From contig NZ_OVCN01000011.1 of NCBI RefSeq assembly GCF_900406815.1, positions 1 to 64,000 of the forward strand: 64,000 nucleotides of DNA, written 5' to 3'. Position numbers and translations under genes: made by a program. Position 1 is the first letter of the stretch, and every line of letters begins with the position of its first letter. Shown here piece by piece: positions 9,222 to 18,899 of this stretch. This DNA comes from Acinetobacter haemolyticus. Its GTDB lineage: Bacteria > Pseudomonadota > Gammaproteobacteria > Pseudomonadales > Moraxellaceae. The notes below the pieces were generated by a model. It made no database searches, had not been told where the DNA came from, and saw only the letters and a list, made by a program, of their open reading frames with translations.

Positions 9222-11891
9222 TTAAACATCAGCTTTGGTTTTTTTACTTGAACGCTTACGAGTTCCTTTAGCAACTGGGTCTAATTGATAGCTAATTTCA
9301 TCATCTTTGGTATCAATAACGATTAATTTCGGTAATTTATGATCAGCTAGAGCAACTAAAATTTCGGTTGCAAGAGACGGTAAAACAGTTGAGTTCAAAA
9401 TATTGTCTACGTTTCGGGCGCCACTATCAACTTCTGTACAGCGATTTAATAACAACTCTACAAGATCATCAGAATACTCAACTTTGGTGGCATATTGTTT
9501 CTCGATTCGAGCAACAATTTTCCCTAATTTATGTTTAATAATTCTGACTAAAAGTTCGTCATGCAATGGAAAGTATGGAACAACTCGCATACGGCCTATA
9601 AAAGCAGGCTTGAACTGTTTGTAGAGACTAGGTTTTAAATGATCAAGTAATGCTTCTGCAGTTGGCCATTCTTCTACGGGTTGGTTTAAACAAGCCTGCA
9701 TGATTGCACTAGAGCCTGTATTAGAAGTCAGTAAAATGGTTGTGTTTTTAAAATCAATTACACGACCTTCACCATCTTCAAGCGTGCCTTTATCAAAGAC
9801 TTGATAGAACAATTCTTGCACATCACTATGCGCTTTCTCGATTTCATCCAGCAAGACAACACTATATGGATTACGACGAACAGCTTCGGTTAAAACCCCA
9901 CCTTGACCATAGCCTACATAGCCAGGAGGCGCACCTTTCAACGAAGAAACCGTATGTGCTTCTTGGTATTCAGACATATTGATCGTAATTAGATGTTGTT
10001 CACCACCATAAAGCTCATTTGCTAATGCCAGAGCAGTCTCGGTTTTTCCAACACCACTTGGTCCAACCAGCATAAATACGCCTTGTGGTTTATTTGGGTC
10101 TTCCAATTTTGCTTTGGAGGTTTTAATGCCCTGAACTAACTGATGAAGGGCATAATCTTGCCCCATTACACGTTCCGCAAGCTTATCCTCAAGTGTTAAA
10201 ATCTGTTTGATCTCATCATTGACCATATTACCAACAGGAATACCAGTCCAGTCAGAAATGATTTCATTCACAATTTGAGGTGTAACACGCTCAAAAACTA
10301 AAGGACTTTGTCCTTGTAATTGTGCTAACTCTGCTCTGAGATCAGAAATTTTTTGTTTCAGTTCAGGCTGCTCTTCTTCGCGATTGAGCTGTTGGATTTG
10401 CTTAACGAATTCGAGTTCTTGTTTCCAACGGGTTTCCACATCTAGAATTTCAGCCTCTAATGTTGAAAGTTGTTGGTTGAGTGCCTCTAAACGTTCGTGA
10501 TGTATAGGAAACTGTTGATGCTCTTGGGTTATGATTTGCTGTTCAAGCTTTAAGTTGTGATGTTGAGCTTTGAGCTGGTCTAAAATAACCGGTTGTGCAT
10601 TTTGAGTGAGTGCTACCCGTGCTGAGGCTGTGTCTAATACACTAACTGCTTTGTCTGGCAGTTGACGACCACTGATGTAACGATGAGAAGCCTGAACCGC
10701 AGTGATAATCGCTTGATCATCAATGTTTAAATTAAAATGTTTTTGCATGACGGGAATCATGGCACGTAACATATCAATCGCAACTTCTTCAGTTGGCTCT
10801 TCCACCTTAACCACTTGGAAGCGACGACTTAGAGCAGCATCTTTTTCAAAATATTGTTTATATTCAGCCCATGTGGTTGCTGCAATAGTTCTTAACTCAC
10901 CACGTGCCAATGCTGGCTTGAGCAGATTGGCTGCATCATTTTGTCCAGCTTGACCGCCCGCACCAATCAATGTATGTGCTTCATCAATAAATAAAATAAT
11001 AGGATGGGTTGATGCTTGTACTTCTTGGATAACTTGTTTTAAACGATTTTCAAATTCACCTTTGACACTCGCACCCGCTTGTAATAGCCCCATGTCTAGC
11101 ACATGAATTTGTACATTTTGTAATGCTTCAGGAACCAAACCTTGTGCAATTTTTAAAGCTAAACCTTCTACAACTGCGGTCTTACCTACACCTGGCTCAC
11201 CCGTCAAAATCGGATTGTTTTGGCGGCGACGCATTAAAATATCGAGCATTAAACGTATTTCAAACTCACGACCGATAACAGGATCTATTTGTCCATTTTG
11301 TGCTTTGGTCGTTAGGTTAATGGTGTACTGATCTAATGCAGGTGTTTTTGCTGGTGTTGGTGAAGATGCATCTACTGGTTGAGTATCATCATCAGTTTTA
11401 TTGTTTTCAATTGCTGTATGTTCACTGCTATTGCCACACATGTCTAAAAACTTGTGCTTCATGGTGTCGATTGGAAATAGCTCAAATAAACTAGACGCTC
11501 TAAAAGCAATTTGCTGTAGGTCAGGTTCAGTTAATAAAGCAATGATTAAATGGCTACTGCGAATAACAGGTGTTTGTTCAGCGGATGCTAATAACCAAGC
11601 TTGTTCAAATAATTTTACAATTGATTTTGCAAAAATTGGCGTGCGGGTATTTCCTTTGGGTAATGAAGCAATAGTTTCTTTTAAATCATTAGTTAAAGCT
11701 TCAGCAGAGATATTATTTTTTTTTAATAAAATTTGTAAATCATTGACAGGTAATTGATTTAATAACTCTACAAATAAATGCTCAATTTCAATCTCATAAT
11801 TCAATTGGTTAATGCAATAATTTGCAGATTTTTCTAATGCGGAACGAGTAGGAGATGATAGTTTTGTAATTAAAACTTTTAAATTACTCAT
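9222..11891 (-). CDS. clpV: T6SS sheath-disassembly ATPase ClpV (TssH)
   Basis: This 889-residue Clp/Hsp100 AAA+ ATPase has an N-terminal Clp repeat domain (about residues 10-150), a first AAA module with Walker [10 protein letters not shown], a coiled-coil middle domain (about residues 430-530), and a second AAA module with Walker [10 protein letters not shown]. ClpV binds contracted TssB/TssC sheath and recycles its subunits. Its place in the T6SS cluster separates it from the housekeeping chaperone ClpB. It is the first gene of the leftward arm, divergent from the tssBC arm. Confidence 0.95.
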   Translation of the reverse strand: MSNLKVLITKLSSPTRSALEKSANYCINQLNYEIEIEHLFVELLNQLPVNDLQILLKKNNISAEALTNDLKETIASLPKGNTRTPIFAKSIVKLFEQAWLLASAEQTPVIRSSHLIIALLTEPDLQQIAFRASSLFELFPIDTMKHKFLDMCGNSSEHTAIENNKTDDDTQPVDASSPTPAKTPALDQYTINLTTKAQNGQIDPVIGREFEIRLMLDILMRRRQNNPILTGEPGVGKTAVVEGLALKIAQGLVPEALQNVQIHVLDMGLLQAGASVKGEFENRLKQVIQEVQASTHPIILFIDEAHTLIGAGGQAGQNDAANLLKPALARGELRTIAATTWAEYKQYFEKDAALSRRFQVVKVEEPTEEVAIDMLRAMIPVMQKHFNLNIDDQAIITAVQASHRYISGRQLPDKAVSVLDTASARVALTQNAQPVILDQLKAQHHNLKLEQQIITQEHQQFPIHHERLEALNQQLSTLEAEILDVETRWKQELEFVKQIQQLNREEEQPELKQKISDLRAELAQLQGQSPLVFERVTPQIVNEIISDWTGIPVGNMVNDEIKQILTLEDKLAERVMGQDYALHQLVQGIKTSKAKLEDPNKPQGVFMLVGPSGVGKTETALALANELYGGEQHLITINMSEYQEAHTVSSLKGAPPGYVGYGQGGVLTEAVRRNPYSVVLLDEIEKAHSDVQELFYQVFDKGTLEDGEGRVIDFKNTTILLTSNTGSSAIMQACLNQPVEEWPTAEALLDHLKPSLYKQFKPAFIGRMRVVPYFPLHDELLVRIIKHKLGKIVARIEKQYATKVEYSDDLVELLLNRCTEVDSGARNVDNILNSTVLPSLATEILVALADHKLPKLIVIDTKDDEISYQLDPVAKGTRKRSSKKTKADV

Positions 11892-12254
11892 TTATTACTC
11901 ACAATAATTTTGAATACCAAGCCCTGCTAAGTAAGTTTTGACCTGATATTGTTGTTATATCTGAAATATATTTTTTGAATAAAATCAAAAACTTATGTGG
12001 ACACTAGTTGAGTGTACAGATTATTCTACAACAAAAGTTGTTACTTTAAAACAAAAAAATCTGGTCAATTCATAAAAAAATAATTGCATAATATAATCAA
12101 AATAACCAATTAATGTTATAAAACGTAATTAGTATTGACTTTCTATGTCGTTTTTTTGTTAAATTCGCGACAATATTCTCTGTAAGTAAAATTGATGAGT
12201 GAGAGGGTTTTTTTAACAATAATTGTCGACTCTATCAATTAAATAAGTTAAATA
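11892..12254. promoter_or_regulatory. Divergent promoter region of the T6SS
   Basis: This 363-bp AT-rich gap separates the two T6SS arms and should hold both promoters. On the plus strand TTGACT (12135-12140) and TTAAAT (12159-12164), 18 bp apart, make a plausible sigma-70 promoter. It would give a leader of roughly 85-90 nt before the secreted-protein gene. No clear regulator palindrome or sigma-54 site was seen. Confidence 0.4.
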
Positions 12255-13019
12255 ATGATGAGGCACATTTTGAAAAAAGGTATTGTGGTATCAATTCTTT
12301 GTATGGCAATCAGTGGGTTTGCTTATGCAGAAGAACAAGAGTCGAAATTGGTTGATCAAGAATCTAAACAAATTGATCAGGAGACTAATCTGACTGATAA
12401 AAAAGCAAAACCAGTTAAACCAATTAAATTAAAAAGAAAATGTATTAAACAAAACCCGTTGGTAGAAGGGCAAACTGATCAAGATTTACTTCAAATTTAT
12501 CAACAAGTCTGTGATAAATCGAATGCAAATAAAGTAAATGATCTATTGGCTCAGGCTGCAATGCGTATGTATGAGTTAAAACAGCCTATGAAAGCATTGA
12601 CGCTTGCAAATCAATTACATGAGAAAAATATTCAAGGCACATTATTAACTGATGTCACTTTCTTGGCGAGCGTAGATATGGCGAATCACGCATTGCAAAA
12701 AATGCGTGCTGAAGAAGTACGTTATCTAAGTCAAGAGCTAACTTATCCACCAGCCAAAGAATTAAGTGAGAATATCCGCACTGCGATGCCTGCAAGTGTG
12801 TTGGCTGTAAAGAAAGTGGTGGAAGAAGCACCTAAAAGAGAAGTTCGAAATACCAGTACAGCTAACCGTCGTGCTGTCAGTCAGCCTAAATCACGTGCGA
12901 CTTCAACACCGCGTAATACCGCAACACAGACTACAGCGCCAGCGAGTCGTCCAACAACCACAACGCCAAGTGCTGTTCGACCAACAGGTACGAATCCATT
13001 TGCTTCGTTGAAACAATAA
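12255..13019 (+). CDS. Secreted periplasmic protein of the T6SS locus
   Basis: The product has 254 residues: a signal peptide (cleavage probably after the AYA near residue 25), a Lys/Gln-rich stretch, a central helical domain (about residues 70-185) and a Thr/Pro/Ala-rich tail. It heads the rightward T6SS arm, 16 bp before tssB. Two periplasmic T6SS accessories are known from Acinetobacter, AsaA (TssM stability) and TslA (assembly at cell contacts). From memory I cannot decide whether this is one of them. The TTG at 12270 has GAGG six bases upstream and gives a cleaner signal peptide than the ATG at 12255, so it may be the real start. Confidence 0.72.
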   Translation: MMRHILKKGIVVSILCMAISGFAYAEEQESKLVDQESKQIDQETNLTDKKAKPVKPIKLKRKCIKQNPLVEGQTDQDLLQIYQQVCDKSNANKVNDLLAQAAMRMYELKQPMKALTLANQLHEKNIQGTLLTDVTFLASVDMANHALQKMRAEEVRYLSQELTYPPAKELSENIRTAMPASVLAVKKVVEEAPKREVRNTSTANRRAVSQPKSRATSTPRNTATQTTAPASRPTTTTPSAVRPTGTNPFASLKQ

Positions 13020-13035
13020 TCAAGGGTAAAGAGTT

Positions 13036-13539
13036 ATGGCTAAAAGAGAAAGCGTACAGAAAAAGTTGCAACGCATTCGTCCACCTCGTGTACAGCTAAC
13101 TTACGATGTTGAAGTTGGAGATGGTAAAGAATCAAAAGAATTACCGTTTGTTGTCGGGGTAATGGGTGATTTTTCTGCTGCATCAGAGCTTGAAAAAACC
13201 AAGTTGAAAGATAAAAAATTCATTAATGTAGATTTAGATAATATTGATGAAGTGATGGAGTCTTTGGCTCCAAGAGCTGCCTTTCAGGTGGAAAATACGT
13301 TGACTGAAGAAGGTGGACGTATGTCGGTAGATTTGACTTTTAACTCAATGGAAGACTTTAGACCAGAACAGGTGGTTCAACAAGTTGATCCATTACGTAA
13401 ATTGGTTGAAGCGCGTGAGCGTTTAACAGATCTTCGCAATAAGATTTCAAATAGTGAGCGTTTAGAAGATCTGTTAGATGAAGTACTTAAGAATACAGAT
13501 CAAGTTCGTCAATTAAGTGCGGAGGCTGAAAATGAGTAA
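13036..13539 (+). CDS. tssB: T6SS contractile sheath small subunit TssB
   Basis: This 167-residue protein belongs to the TssB/VipA family. The N-terminal RIRPPRVQLTYDVE and the LPFVVGVMGDFSA segments are family signatures. It assembles with TssC into the contractile sheath around the Hcp tube. Its stop overlaps the tssC start by 8 bp, which fits translational coupling of the two sheath subunits. Confidence 0.96.
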   Translation: MAKRESVQKKLQRIRPPRVQLTYDVEVGDGKESKELPFVVGVMGDFSAASELEKTKLKDKKFINVDLDNIDEVMESLAPRAAFQVENTLTEEGGRMSVDLTFNSMEDFRPEQVVQQVDPLRKLVEARERLTDLRNKISNSERLEDLLDEVLKNTDQVRQLSAEAENE

Positions 13540-15013
13540 TTTACAAGCGGCAACTGCATCAAATCTAGAAGCTGAGTCAACACATTTACTCGACTCAATT
13601 GTCGAACAAAGCCGTATTGCACGTAATGATGATGAGCATGTGCGTGCTAAAAGCCTAATTGGTGAGTTGGCGAAAGAGGTGATGGCAGGGACAATTACTG
13701 TTTCTGAAAATATGACCTTATCTATTGATAAACGTATTGCCGAGATTGATGCATTAATTTCTAAACAACTTAGTGAAATTATGCACCATGAGCAGTTCCA
13801 GAAGATTGAGTCAACGTGGCGTGGTCTCTACTATTTCTGCCAAGAAACACCTTCTAACTCAATGATTAAGATTCGTATGTTGAATACGACTAAAAAAGAG
13901 TTGGTTAAAGATTTCCAGGGTGCAACTGATTTCGATCAAAGTACGCTTTTCAAAAAGATTTATGAAGAAGAATACGGCTCATTTGGTGGCGCACCTTATG
14001 CAGCATTAATCGGTGACTTTGAGTTTGATCGCACTCCATCAGATATGTATTTGCTAGAGCAGATCTCGCATGTGGCTGCGGCAGCTCATGCACCATTTAT
14101 ATCTGCTGCTAGTCCAAGCATTTTAGGTTTAGAGTCATTTACAGATATTGATCGTCCACGTGATGTTTCAAAAATCTTCGAAACTGCTGAATATGTTCAA
14201 TGGCGTTCTTTCCGTGATAGTGAAGACTCACGTTATGTGGCATTAACGATGCCGCATGTATTGGGTCGTTTGCCATATCACCCGAAAGAAGGAACTGCGA
14301 CAGAAGGCTTTAACTTCATCGAAGCAGTAACGGGTGAAGATCACCATGATTATCTTTGGATGAATGCGGCTTATGCTTTTGGTACACGTTTAACCAATGC
14401 CTTTGATGCGCATGGTTGGTGTGCTGCTATTCGTGGTGTTGAAGGTGGTGGTTTGGTTGAAGGTTTACCAGTCCACACCTTTAAAACATCTGATGGTGAA
14501 GTAGTTTTCAAATGTCCAACTGAAATTGCGATTACTGATCGTCGTGAAAAAGAGTTAAGTGATCTAGGCTTTATTCCTTTAGTTCACTGTAAAAATACTG
14601 ACTATGCCGCTTTCTTTGGTGCGCAATCGACTCAAAAACCGAAGAAATATGATAGTGATACTGCAAATGCCAATTCAGCACTTTCAAGTCAGATCCAGTA
14701 CATCATGGCTGTCTCTCGTATCGCACATTACTTAAAAGCAATGATGCGAGACAAAGTGGGAAGCTTTGCATCGGCAGGCAATGTTGAAGCCTTTTTAAAT
14801 GAATGGCTTTCACAATATGTCTTGCTTGATGATGGTGCATCACAAGAAGCGAAAGCACAATATCCGCTTCGTGAAGCATCAGTAAAAGTTGTAGAAGATC
14901 CTGCTCAGCCAGGTCACTACAAATCAGTGGTCTTTTTAAGACCGCATTTCCAGCTGGATGAGTTGTCTGTTTCCTTGCGACTCGTGACTGAACTACCGCA
15001 GTCCTCAAATTAA
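13532..15013 (+). CDS. tssC: T6SS contractile sheath large subunit TssC
   Basis: This 493-residue protein belongs to the TssC/VipB family. Recognisable stretches include FQKIESTWRGLYYF near the N-terminal third, GDFEFDRTPSD, and GWCAAIRGVEGGGLVEGLPVH in the middle. The ATG at 13532 is chosen because GCGGAGG lies just before it and it overlaps the end of tssB. An in-frame GTG at 13517 would add five residues encoded by that ribosome site. TssC and TssB form the sheath recycled by ClpV. Confidence 0.96.
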   Translation: MSNLQAATASNLEAESTHLLDSIVEQSRIARNDDEHVRAKSLIGELAKEVMAGTITVSENMTLSIDKRIAEIDALISKQLSEIMHHEQFQKIESTWRGLYYFCQETPSNSMIKIRMLNTTKKELVKDFQGATDFDQSTLFKKIYEEEYGSFGGAPYAALIGDFEFDRTPSDMYLLEQISHVAAAAHAPFISAASPSILGLESFTDIDRPRDVSKIFETAEYVQWRSFRDSEDSRYVALTMPHVLGRLPYHPKEGTATEGFNFIEAVTGEDHHDYLWMNAAYAFGTRLTNAFDAHGWCAAIRGVEGGGLVEGLPVHTFKTSDGEVVFKCPTEIAITDRREKELSDLGFIPLVHCKNTDYAAFFGAQSTQKPKKYDSDTANANSALSSQIQYIMAVSRIAHYLKAMMRDKVGSFASAGNVEAFLNEWLSQYVLLDDGASQEAKAQYPLREASVKVVEDPAQPGHYKSVVFLRPHFQLDELSVSLRLVTELPQSSN

Positions 15014-15064
15014 ACAATGAGATCAGCTAGATAATAACTTTAAATAAACAGAGGTAATTTTTAA

Positions 15065-15568
15065 ATGAAAGATATATACGTTGAGTTTCGTGGCAAATAC
15101 AAGGTAGATGGAGAATCTCGCGATTCAGAGCACAAAGGTTGGCTTGAAGTTAACTCTTGGTCTCACAAAATCCGTCAGCCTAAATCTGCGACCTCAAGCA
15201 GCGTAGGGGGTCATACAGCTGAGCGTGTTGAGCATGATGATATGATTTTCGTTAAAGATTTGGATGCAACAAGTCCAAAACTTTGGGAAGCTTGTTCAGC
15301 AGGTTATACATTTGATGAAGTACAGATCGATTTTTATCGTGCAAACGGTGACAAGCGTATCAAGTACTTACAAATCAAATTGAAGCACGTTCTTGTGTCA
15401 AGTGTGACTCCAGTTGTAAATGAAGAAGGTGTTCCAACTGAACAGTTTGGCTTGAAATATGCTGCTGTTGAGTGGACTTATAACCAACAAGATATTAACG
15501 GTACTGCGAAAGGTGCTGTTACTAAGAAATGGTCACTTTCTAACAACACAGCTTCTTACGCTGCGTAA
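15065..15568 (+). CDS. hcp: T6SS inner tube protein Hcp (TssD)
   Basis: This 167-residue protein belongs to the Hcp/TssD family. It begins with MKDIYVEFRGKYKVDGES and has no extension, so it is a plain structural Hcp, not an effector fusion. Hexamers stack into the tube expelled with the VgrG/PAAR spike. An AGAGG ribosome site precedes the ATG. A strong hairpin follows the stop and may set hcp expression above that of the downstream genes. Confidence 0.95.
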   Translation: MKDIYVEFRGKYKVDGESRDSEHKGWLEVNSWSHKIRQPKSATSSSVGGHTAERVEHDDMIFVKDLDATSPKLWEACSAGYTFDEVQIDFYRANGDKRIKYLQIKLKHVLVSSVTPVVNEEGVPTEQFGLKYAAVEWTYNQQDINGTAKGAVTKKWSLSNNTASYAA

Positions 15569-15587
15569 TCGGAATTGTGATTTTTCT

Positions 15588-15616
15588 ATAGAGGTTAATA
15601 ATTTATTAACCTCTAT
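15588..15616 (+). terminator. Hairpin after hcp, probable attenuator or mRNA stabiliser
   Basis: A 13-bp stem (arms ATAGAGGTTAATA and TATTAACCTCTAT, 3-nt loop) lies 20 nt after the hcp stop and 27 nt before tssE. The following bases are T-rich but not a clean U run. Partial termination or 3'-end protection of hcp mRNA is likely because the next genes continue in the same direction. Confidence 0.65.
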
Positions 15617-15642
15617 TTCTCTTATTTTTCTGTTTTATCATA

Positions 15643-16119
15643 ATGAATTTAGATCATTTATATCCATACGGCTTTAGGTCAACATTATTTGATCGTTTAT
15701 TGCCTGAGCATGAAGATTATTTAAGAGGGTTGTCAATTCAACAATTGCGAGAATCTGTTGCTCGTGATTTAGAAGATCTCCTCAATAGCCGAATTGCACA
15801 GTTTGATGTGGATATGAGTGAGTATCCTCTGGCGAAGAAATCAATTCTGCAATTTGGAATTATTGATTTCGTTGGACTTTCAACTGCCAATCCTTTGGAT
15901 CGAGACAAGATTTGTCAGTCAATAGAGCAATCGATTGCAGCGCATGAGCCAAGGTTGAGACAGATTAAAGTTGAGATGCTATTGGATGGACATAATATGG
16001 GGGCATTATGTTTAAGTATTCAGGCTTATTTAAACATTCATCCTTTATATGAACCCGTTTTCTTTGATGCTTTACTCAAACCGACAACACAACAATATGT
16101 TATTTCTGCAAGAGCTTAG
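15643..16119 (+). CDS. tssE: T6SS baseplate protein TssE (gp25-like)
   Basis: This 158-residue protein belongs to the TssE/gp25 family. The conserved RDLEDLLNSR motif at about residues 41-50, followed by a YPLAKKSILQFG segment, is typical of the domain that starts sheath polymerisation from the baseplate. It lies 13 bp upstream of tssF in the rightward arm. Confidence 0.92.
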   Translation: MNLDHLYPYGFRSTLFDRLLPEHEDYLRGLSIQQLRESVARDLEDLLNSRIAQFDVDMSEYPLAKKSILQFGIIDFVGLSTANPLDRDKICQSIEQSIAAHEPRLRQIKVEMLLDGHNMGALCLSIQAYLNIHPLYEPVFFDALLKPTTQQYVISARA

Positions 16120-16131
16120 TGTGAGAGAACT

Positions 16132-17940
16132 GTGATAGAACAACTTCTGCCGTATTATGAAAAAGAACTACAAGAATTCGGTCAACAATCTAGAGAGTTC
16201 GCACAGAAATATCCCAAGATTGCGCAACGCTTATCACTGAATCAAGAACAAATCGATGATCCTCATATTGAGCGATTAATTCAAGCCTTTTCATTGATCG
16301 CCGCACGAATCGATAAAAAACTGGCTGATAGTTACGATGTTTTTACCCACTCCCTGTTTGAGGTCATGTTCCCTCAGTATTTGCGACATTTCCCCGCATG
16401 TACAGTCGTTAGCTTTGAAGATACCAATAAAATTAAACAGCTAACCGAGGCGCATCGAATCCCACCAAAAACAGCATTGCGCTCACGCAGTTTTAAAGGC
16501 GTGCAATGTGAGTTTAATACCACCAATGAAGTTCGATTATTACCGCTTGCCTTAACAGGTTTGGATTTTCAAACCTCGCCTAGTACGCATATGCATTTGA
16601 ATCAAAATGCGACTTTAAGCCTGAAGTTTGAAATTTTTAATAATGCACATTGGTTAATTGGTGAAAAGCTACCTATTTATTTGGATGCGATTTCAAATTT
16701 TCCATTACAAGTTTTGGATAGTATTTTTAAAAAGGAAACGGGTTTTGCTGTTCGTATTGGGCAGCGTACGATGGAAATTGCCAATCCATTTGCTGTGATG
16801 GGGTTTAGTGAACAAGAAAGTTTATTGCCCGTTGATCAGCATACGCATCATGCCTATCGTCTGTTGATGGAATATTTTTGTTTTCCAGAGAAATTCAATT
16901 ATCTAAATTTGGACTTAAGTGTATTGAAGGGAATGCTGCGTGAACATGAGCAGAGTTTTGAAATCCTCATCCACCTAAAATTAAACTTGAATGATCAAGC
17001 GATTGTCCGTAATTATTCTGAGTTAAATATCGCCAATTTTAAATTATTTACCACTCCCGCTATTAATTTATTTGAAAAACAAGCAGAACCACAAAAAATC
17101 ACCCATACACAATTACAGTATCCATTGATCACGGATGCGCATCATCCTGAGTTATATCAAGTCTATTCTGTGATTGAAATGAATATGGTACGGGAAAAGA
17201 CCAATCAGGAACAAAGCTATCTTCCTGTTTTGCCTTTTTTTGCCATGAGTCATTATCAGAACGATAAAGTTCAATTTTTCTATTCCTTAAATTATCAATC
17301 ATCGGCAACTCAGGCGATGCAGATGGGATATTCGATTGTTTCTAAACATCTTAAGCCGTATGAAATAAAATCTGACTTTATTAGTACTAAATTGTTATGT
17401 TCAAATGGTGATTTACCGCATGAGGCTTTAGGGCAAAGCAACAATATTTTAAATCTGAATGATAGTAGTTTAGCGCGACGTGCTTTAATTTTAAAACGTC
17501 CAACATCACCTTTTGAGTTTGATAAGAATAAAAATGAACAGTGGCGGATTATTTCGCATTTATCTTTAAATACATTGGCTTTAATGAAAGGGGATGCCCT
17601 AAGCCATGTGAAAGAATTATTGGCTTTATATAACTTACCGCATTCTAAAGAAAATAATTTATTGATTGATGCACTGAAGACTTTAAGTTTTTCTACAGCC
17701 AATAAGTTAGTCAATGCAAAACCATTTCCTATGTTTGTCCGAGGTGTGAAGGTTGAGCTGAGTGTAAATAGCAGTATATTCCGCGGGCATAGCCTGTATA
17801 TTTTTAGCCAATTATTAAGTCATATTTTTAATCTTAAAGTACAGATCAATAGCTTTGTCGATCTCATTGTCAAAGATAGTAGCAATCAGCAGGAGATATA
17901 CCAATGCGTTCAGAACGTTGGTGGCAAGATGCTTCTGTAG
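16132..17940 (+). CDS. tssF: T6SS baseplate protein TssF
   Basis: This 602-residue protein belongs to the TssF/VasA family. The N-terminus (LLPYYEKELQEFGQQ, then FAQKYPKIAQRLSL) is the family signature, and the fit of this start supports the GTG codon at 16132. TssF pairs with TssG in the baseplate wedge around the VgrG hub. Its 3' end overlaps tssG by 37 bp. Confidence 0.94.
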   Translation: MIEQLLPYYEKELQEFGQQSREFAQKYPKIAQRLSLNQEQIDDPHIERLIQAFSLIAARIDKKLADSYDVFTHSLFEVMFPQYLRHFPACTVVSFEDTNKIKQLTEAHRIPPKTALRSRSFKGVQCEFNTTNEVRLLPLALTGLDFQTSPSTHMHLNQNATLSLKFEIFNNAHWLIGEKLPIYLDAISNFPLQVLDSIFKKETGFAVRIGQRTMEIANPFAVMGFSEQESLLPVDQHTHHAYRLLMEYFCFPEKFNYLNLDLSVLKGMLREHEQSFEILIHLKLNLNDQAIVRNYSELNIANFKLFTTPAINLFEKQAEPQKITHTQLQYPLITDAHHPELYQVYSVIEMNMVREKTNQEQSYLPVLPFFAMSHYQNDKVQFFYSLNYQSSATQAMQMGYSIVSKHLKPYEIKSDFISTKLLCSNGDLPHEALGQSNNILNLNDSSLARRALILKRPTSPFEFDKNKNEQWRIISHLSLNTLALMKGDALSHVKELLALYNLPHSKENNLLIDALKTLSFSTANKLVNAKPFPMFVRGVKVELSVNSSIFRGHSLYIFSQLLSHIFNLKVQINSFVDLIVKDSSNQQEIYQCVQNVGGKMLL

Positions 17941-18899
17941 TTGATCAGCTTTTTAAACAAGCAGGTTCTTTTGAGTTTATCCAATCAGCTCGATTACTGC
18001 GTCATGTTCCTCATTCCTCTTTGCCAAAAGATTGGTCAGAGGATTTTAAGTTTGAGACTTCATTCAGTTTAAGCTTCCCAGCAACTGAAATTGAAGCATT
18101 GAGTTATCAGGATGAACGTATTTATCTCACCAATTTGGTGGTGGGAATGACGGGTACTCAAGGTGCCTTGCCTTATACTTATACCAATAAATTGAAACAA
18201 AGTCCGAGACAACAGCGCCAAGAAGTTAAACAGTTTCTTGGCCTGTTTAATCATGCTTTAACGGCAAAATATGTAGATGCAAGTTTGGTCTACAATTTGC
18301 CAATTCGTTATGAAATTGAATCAGAAAACCATTATCTGAATATTCTGCATGCCTTAAATGGGTATATCCGCTCTCAACATGAACAACTGGATTTAGAAGA
18401 ATACTTTGCGGAATTTTCGGGATTGATGCAGGGACAAAACAATACTGCTCATGCATTAAAAACCGTTTTGACCTGTGTGTTTAATGAACAGGTACATATT
18501 CAGGAATTTGTGAAAGAAAAATTTAGACTGGGCGACGAACAAAAAACCAGTTTGGGGGGAAGTACGCCAAGTTTATTAGGTTTAAATACCTTCTGTGGCG
18601 ATACCGTGCAACAGATTGATGGGAAAATTGAAATCCAAATTGGTCCATTAAAGCGAGCGCAATATCTGGCCTTTTTACCAGAGCAACCTTTAAATAAAAA
18701 ACTCAAACATTTGATTCAGACTTGGTGCAGCCCAACTTTATTTATTGATGTGCGTTTAATTTTAGATAAAACCGAGATTGGACCGATGAGTTTAAATTCG
18801 TCTCATGAAAATGGTCTTGGGCAGGGAGCATTTCTCATGCCATCTGAACAATTACAACATAACACTGAAACTCGTTATGCATTATTAGGGGCCGCATAA
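17904..18899 (+). CDS. tssG: T6SS baseplate protein TssG
   Basis: This 331-residue protein belongs to the TssG/VasB family. The N-terminal FEFIQSARLLRH and the later GLVGMTGTQGALP-like segment (VVGMTGTQGALPYTYT here) are recognisable. AGGAG precedes the ATG inside the end of tssF. The stop overlaps the next start by one base (TAATG), so the genes are tightly coupled. Confidence 0.93.
   Translation: MRSERWWQDASVVDQLFKQAGSFEFIQSARLLRHVPHSSLPKDWSEDFKFETSFSLSFPATEIEALSYQDERIYLTNLVVGMTGTQGALPYTYTNKLKQSPRQQRQEVKQFLGLFNHALTAKYVDASLVYNLPIRYEIESENHYLNILHALNGYIRSQHEQLDLEEYFAEFSGLMQGQNNTAHALKTVLTCVFNEQVHIQEFVKEKFRLGDEQKTSLGGSTPSLLGLNTFCGDTVQQIDGKIEIQIGPLKRAQYLAFLPEQPLNKKLKHLIQTWCSPTLFIDVRLILDKTEIGPMSLNSSHENGLGQGAFLMPSEQLQHNTETRYALLGAA

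Noticed and set aside
17310..17714. 134-codon minus-strand frame inside tssF
   Set aside because: It lies wholly within tssF on the other strand and its translation has no recognisable domain.
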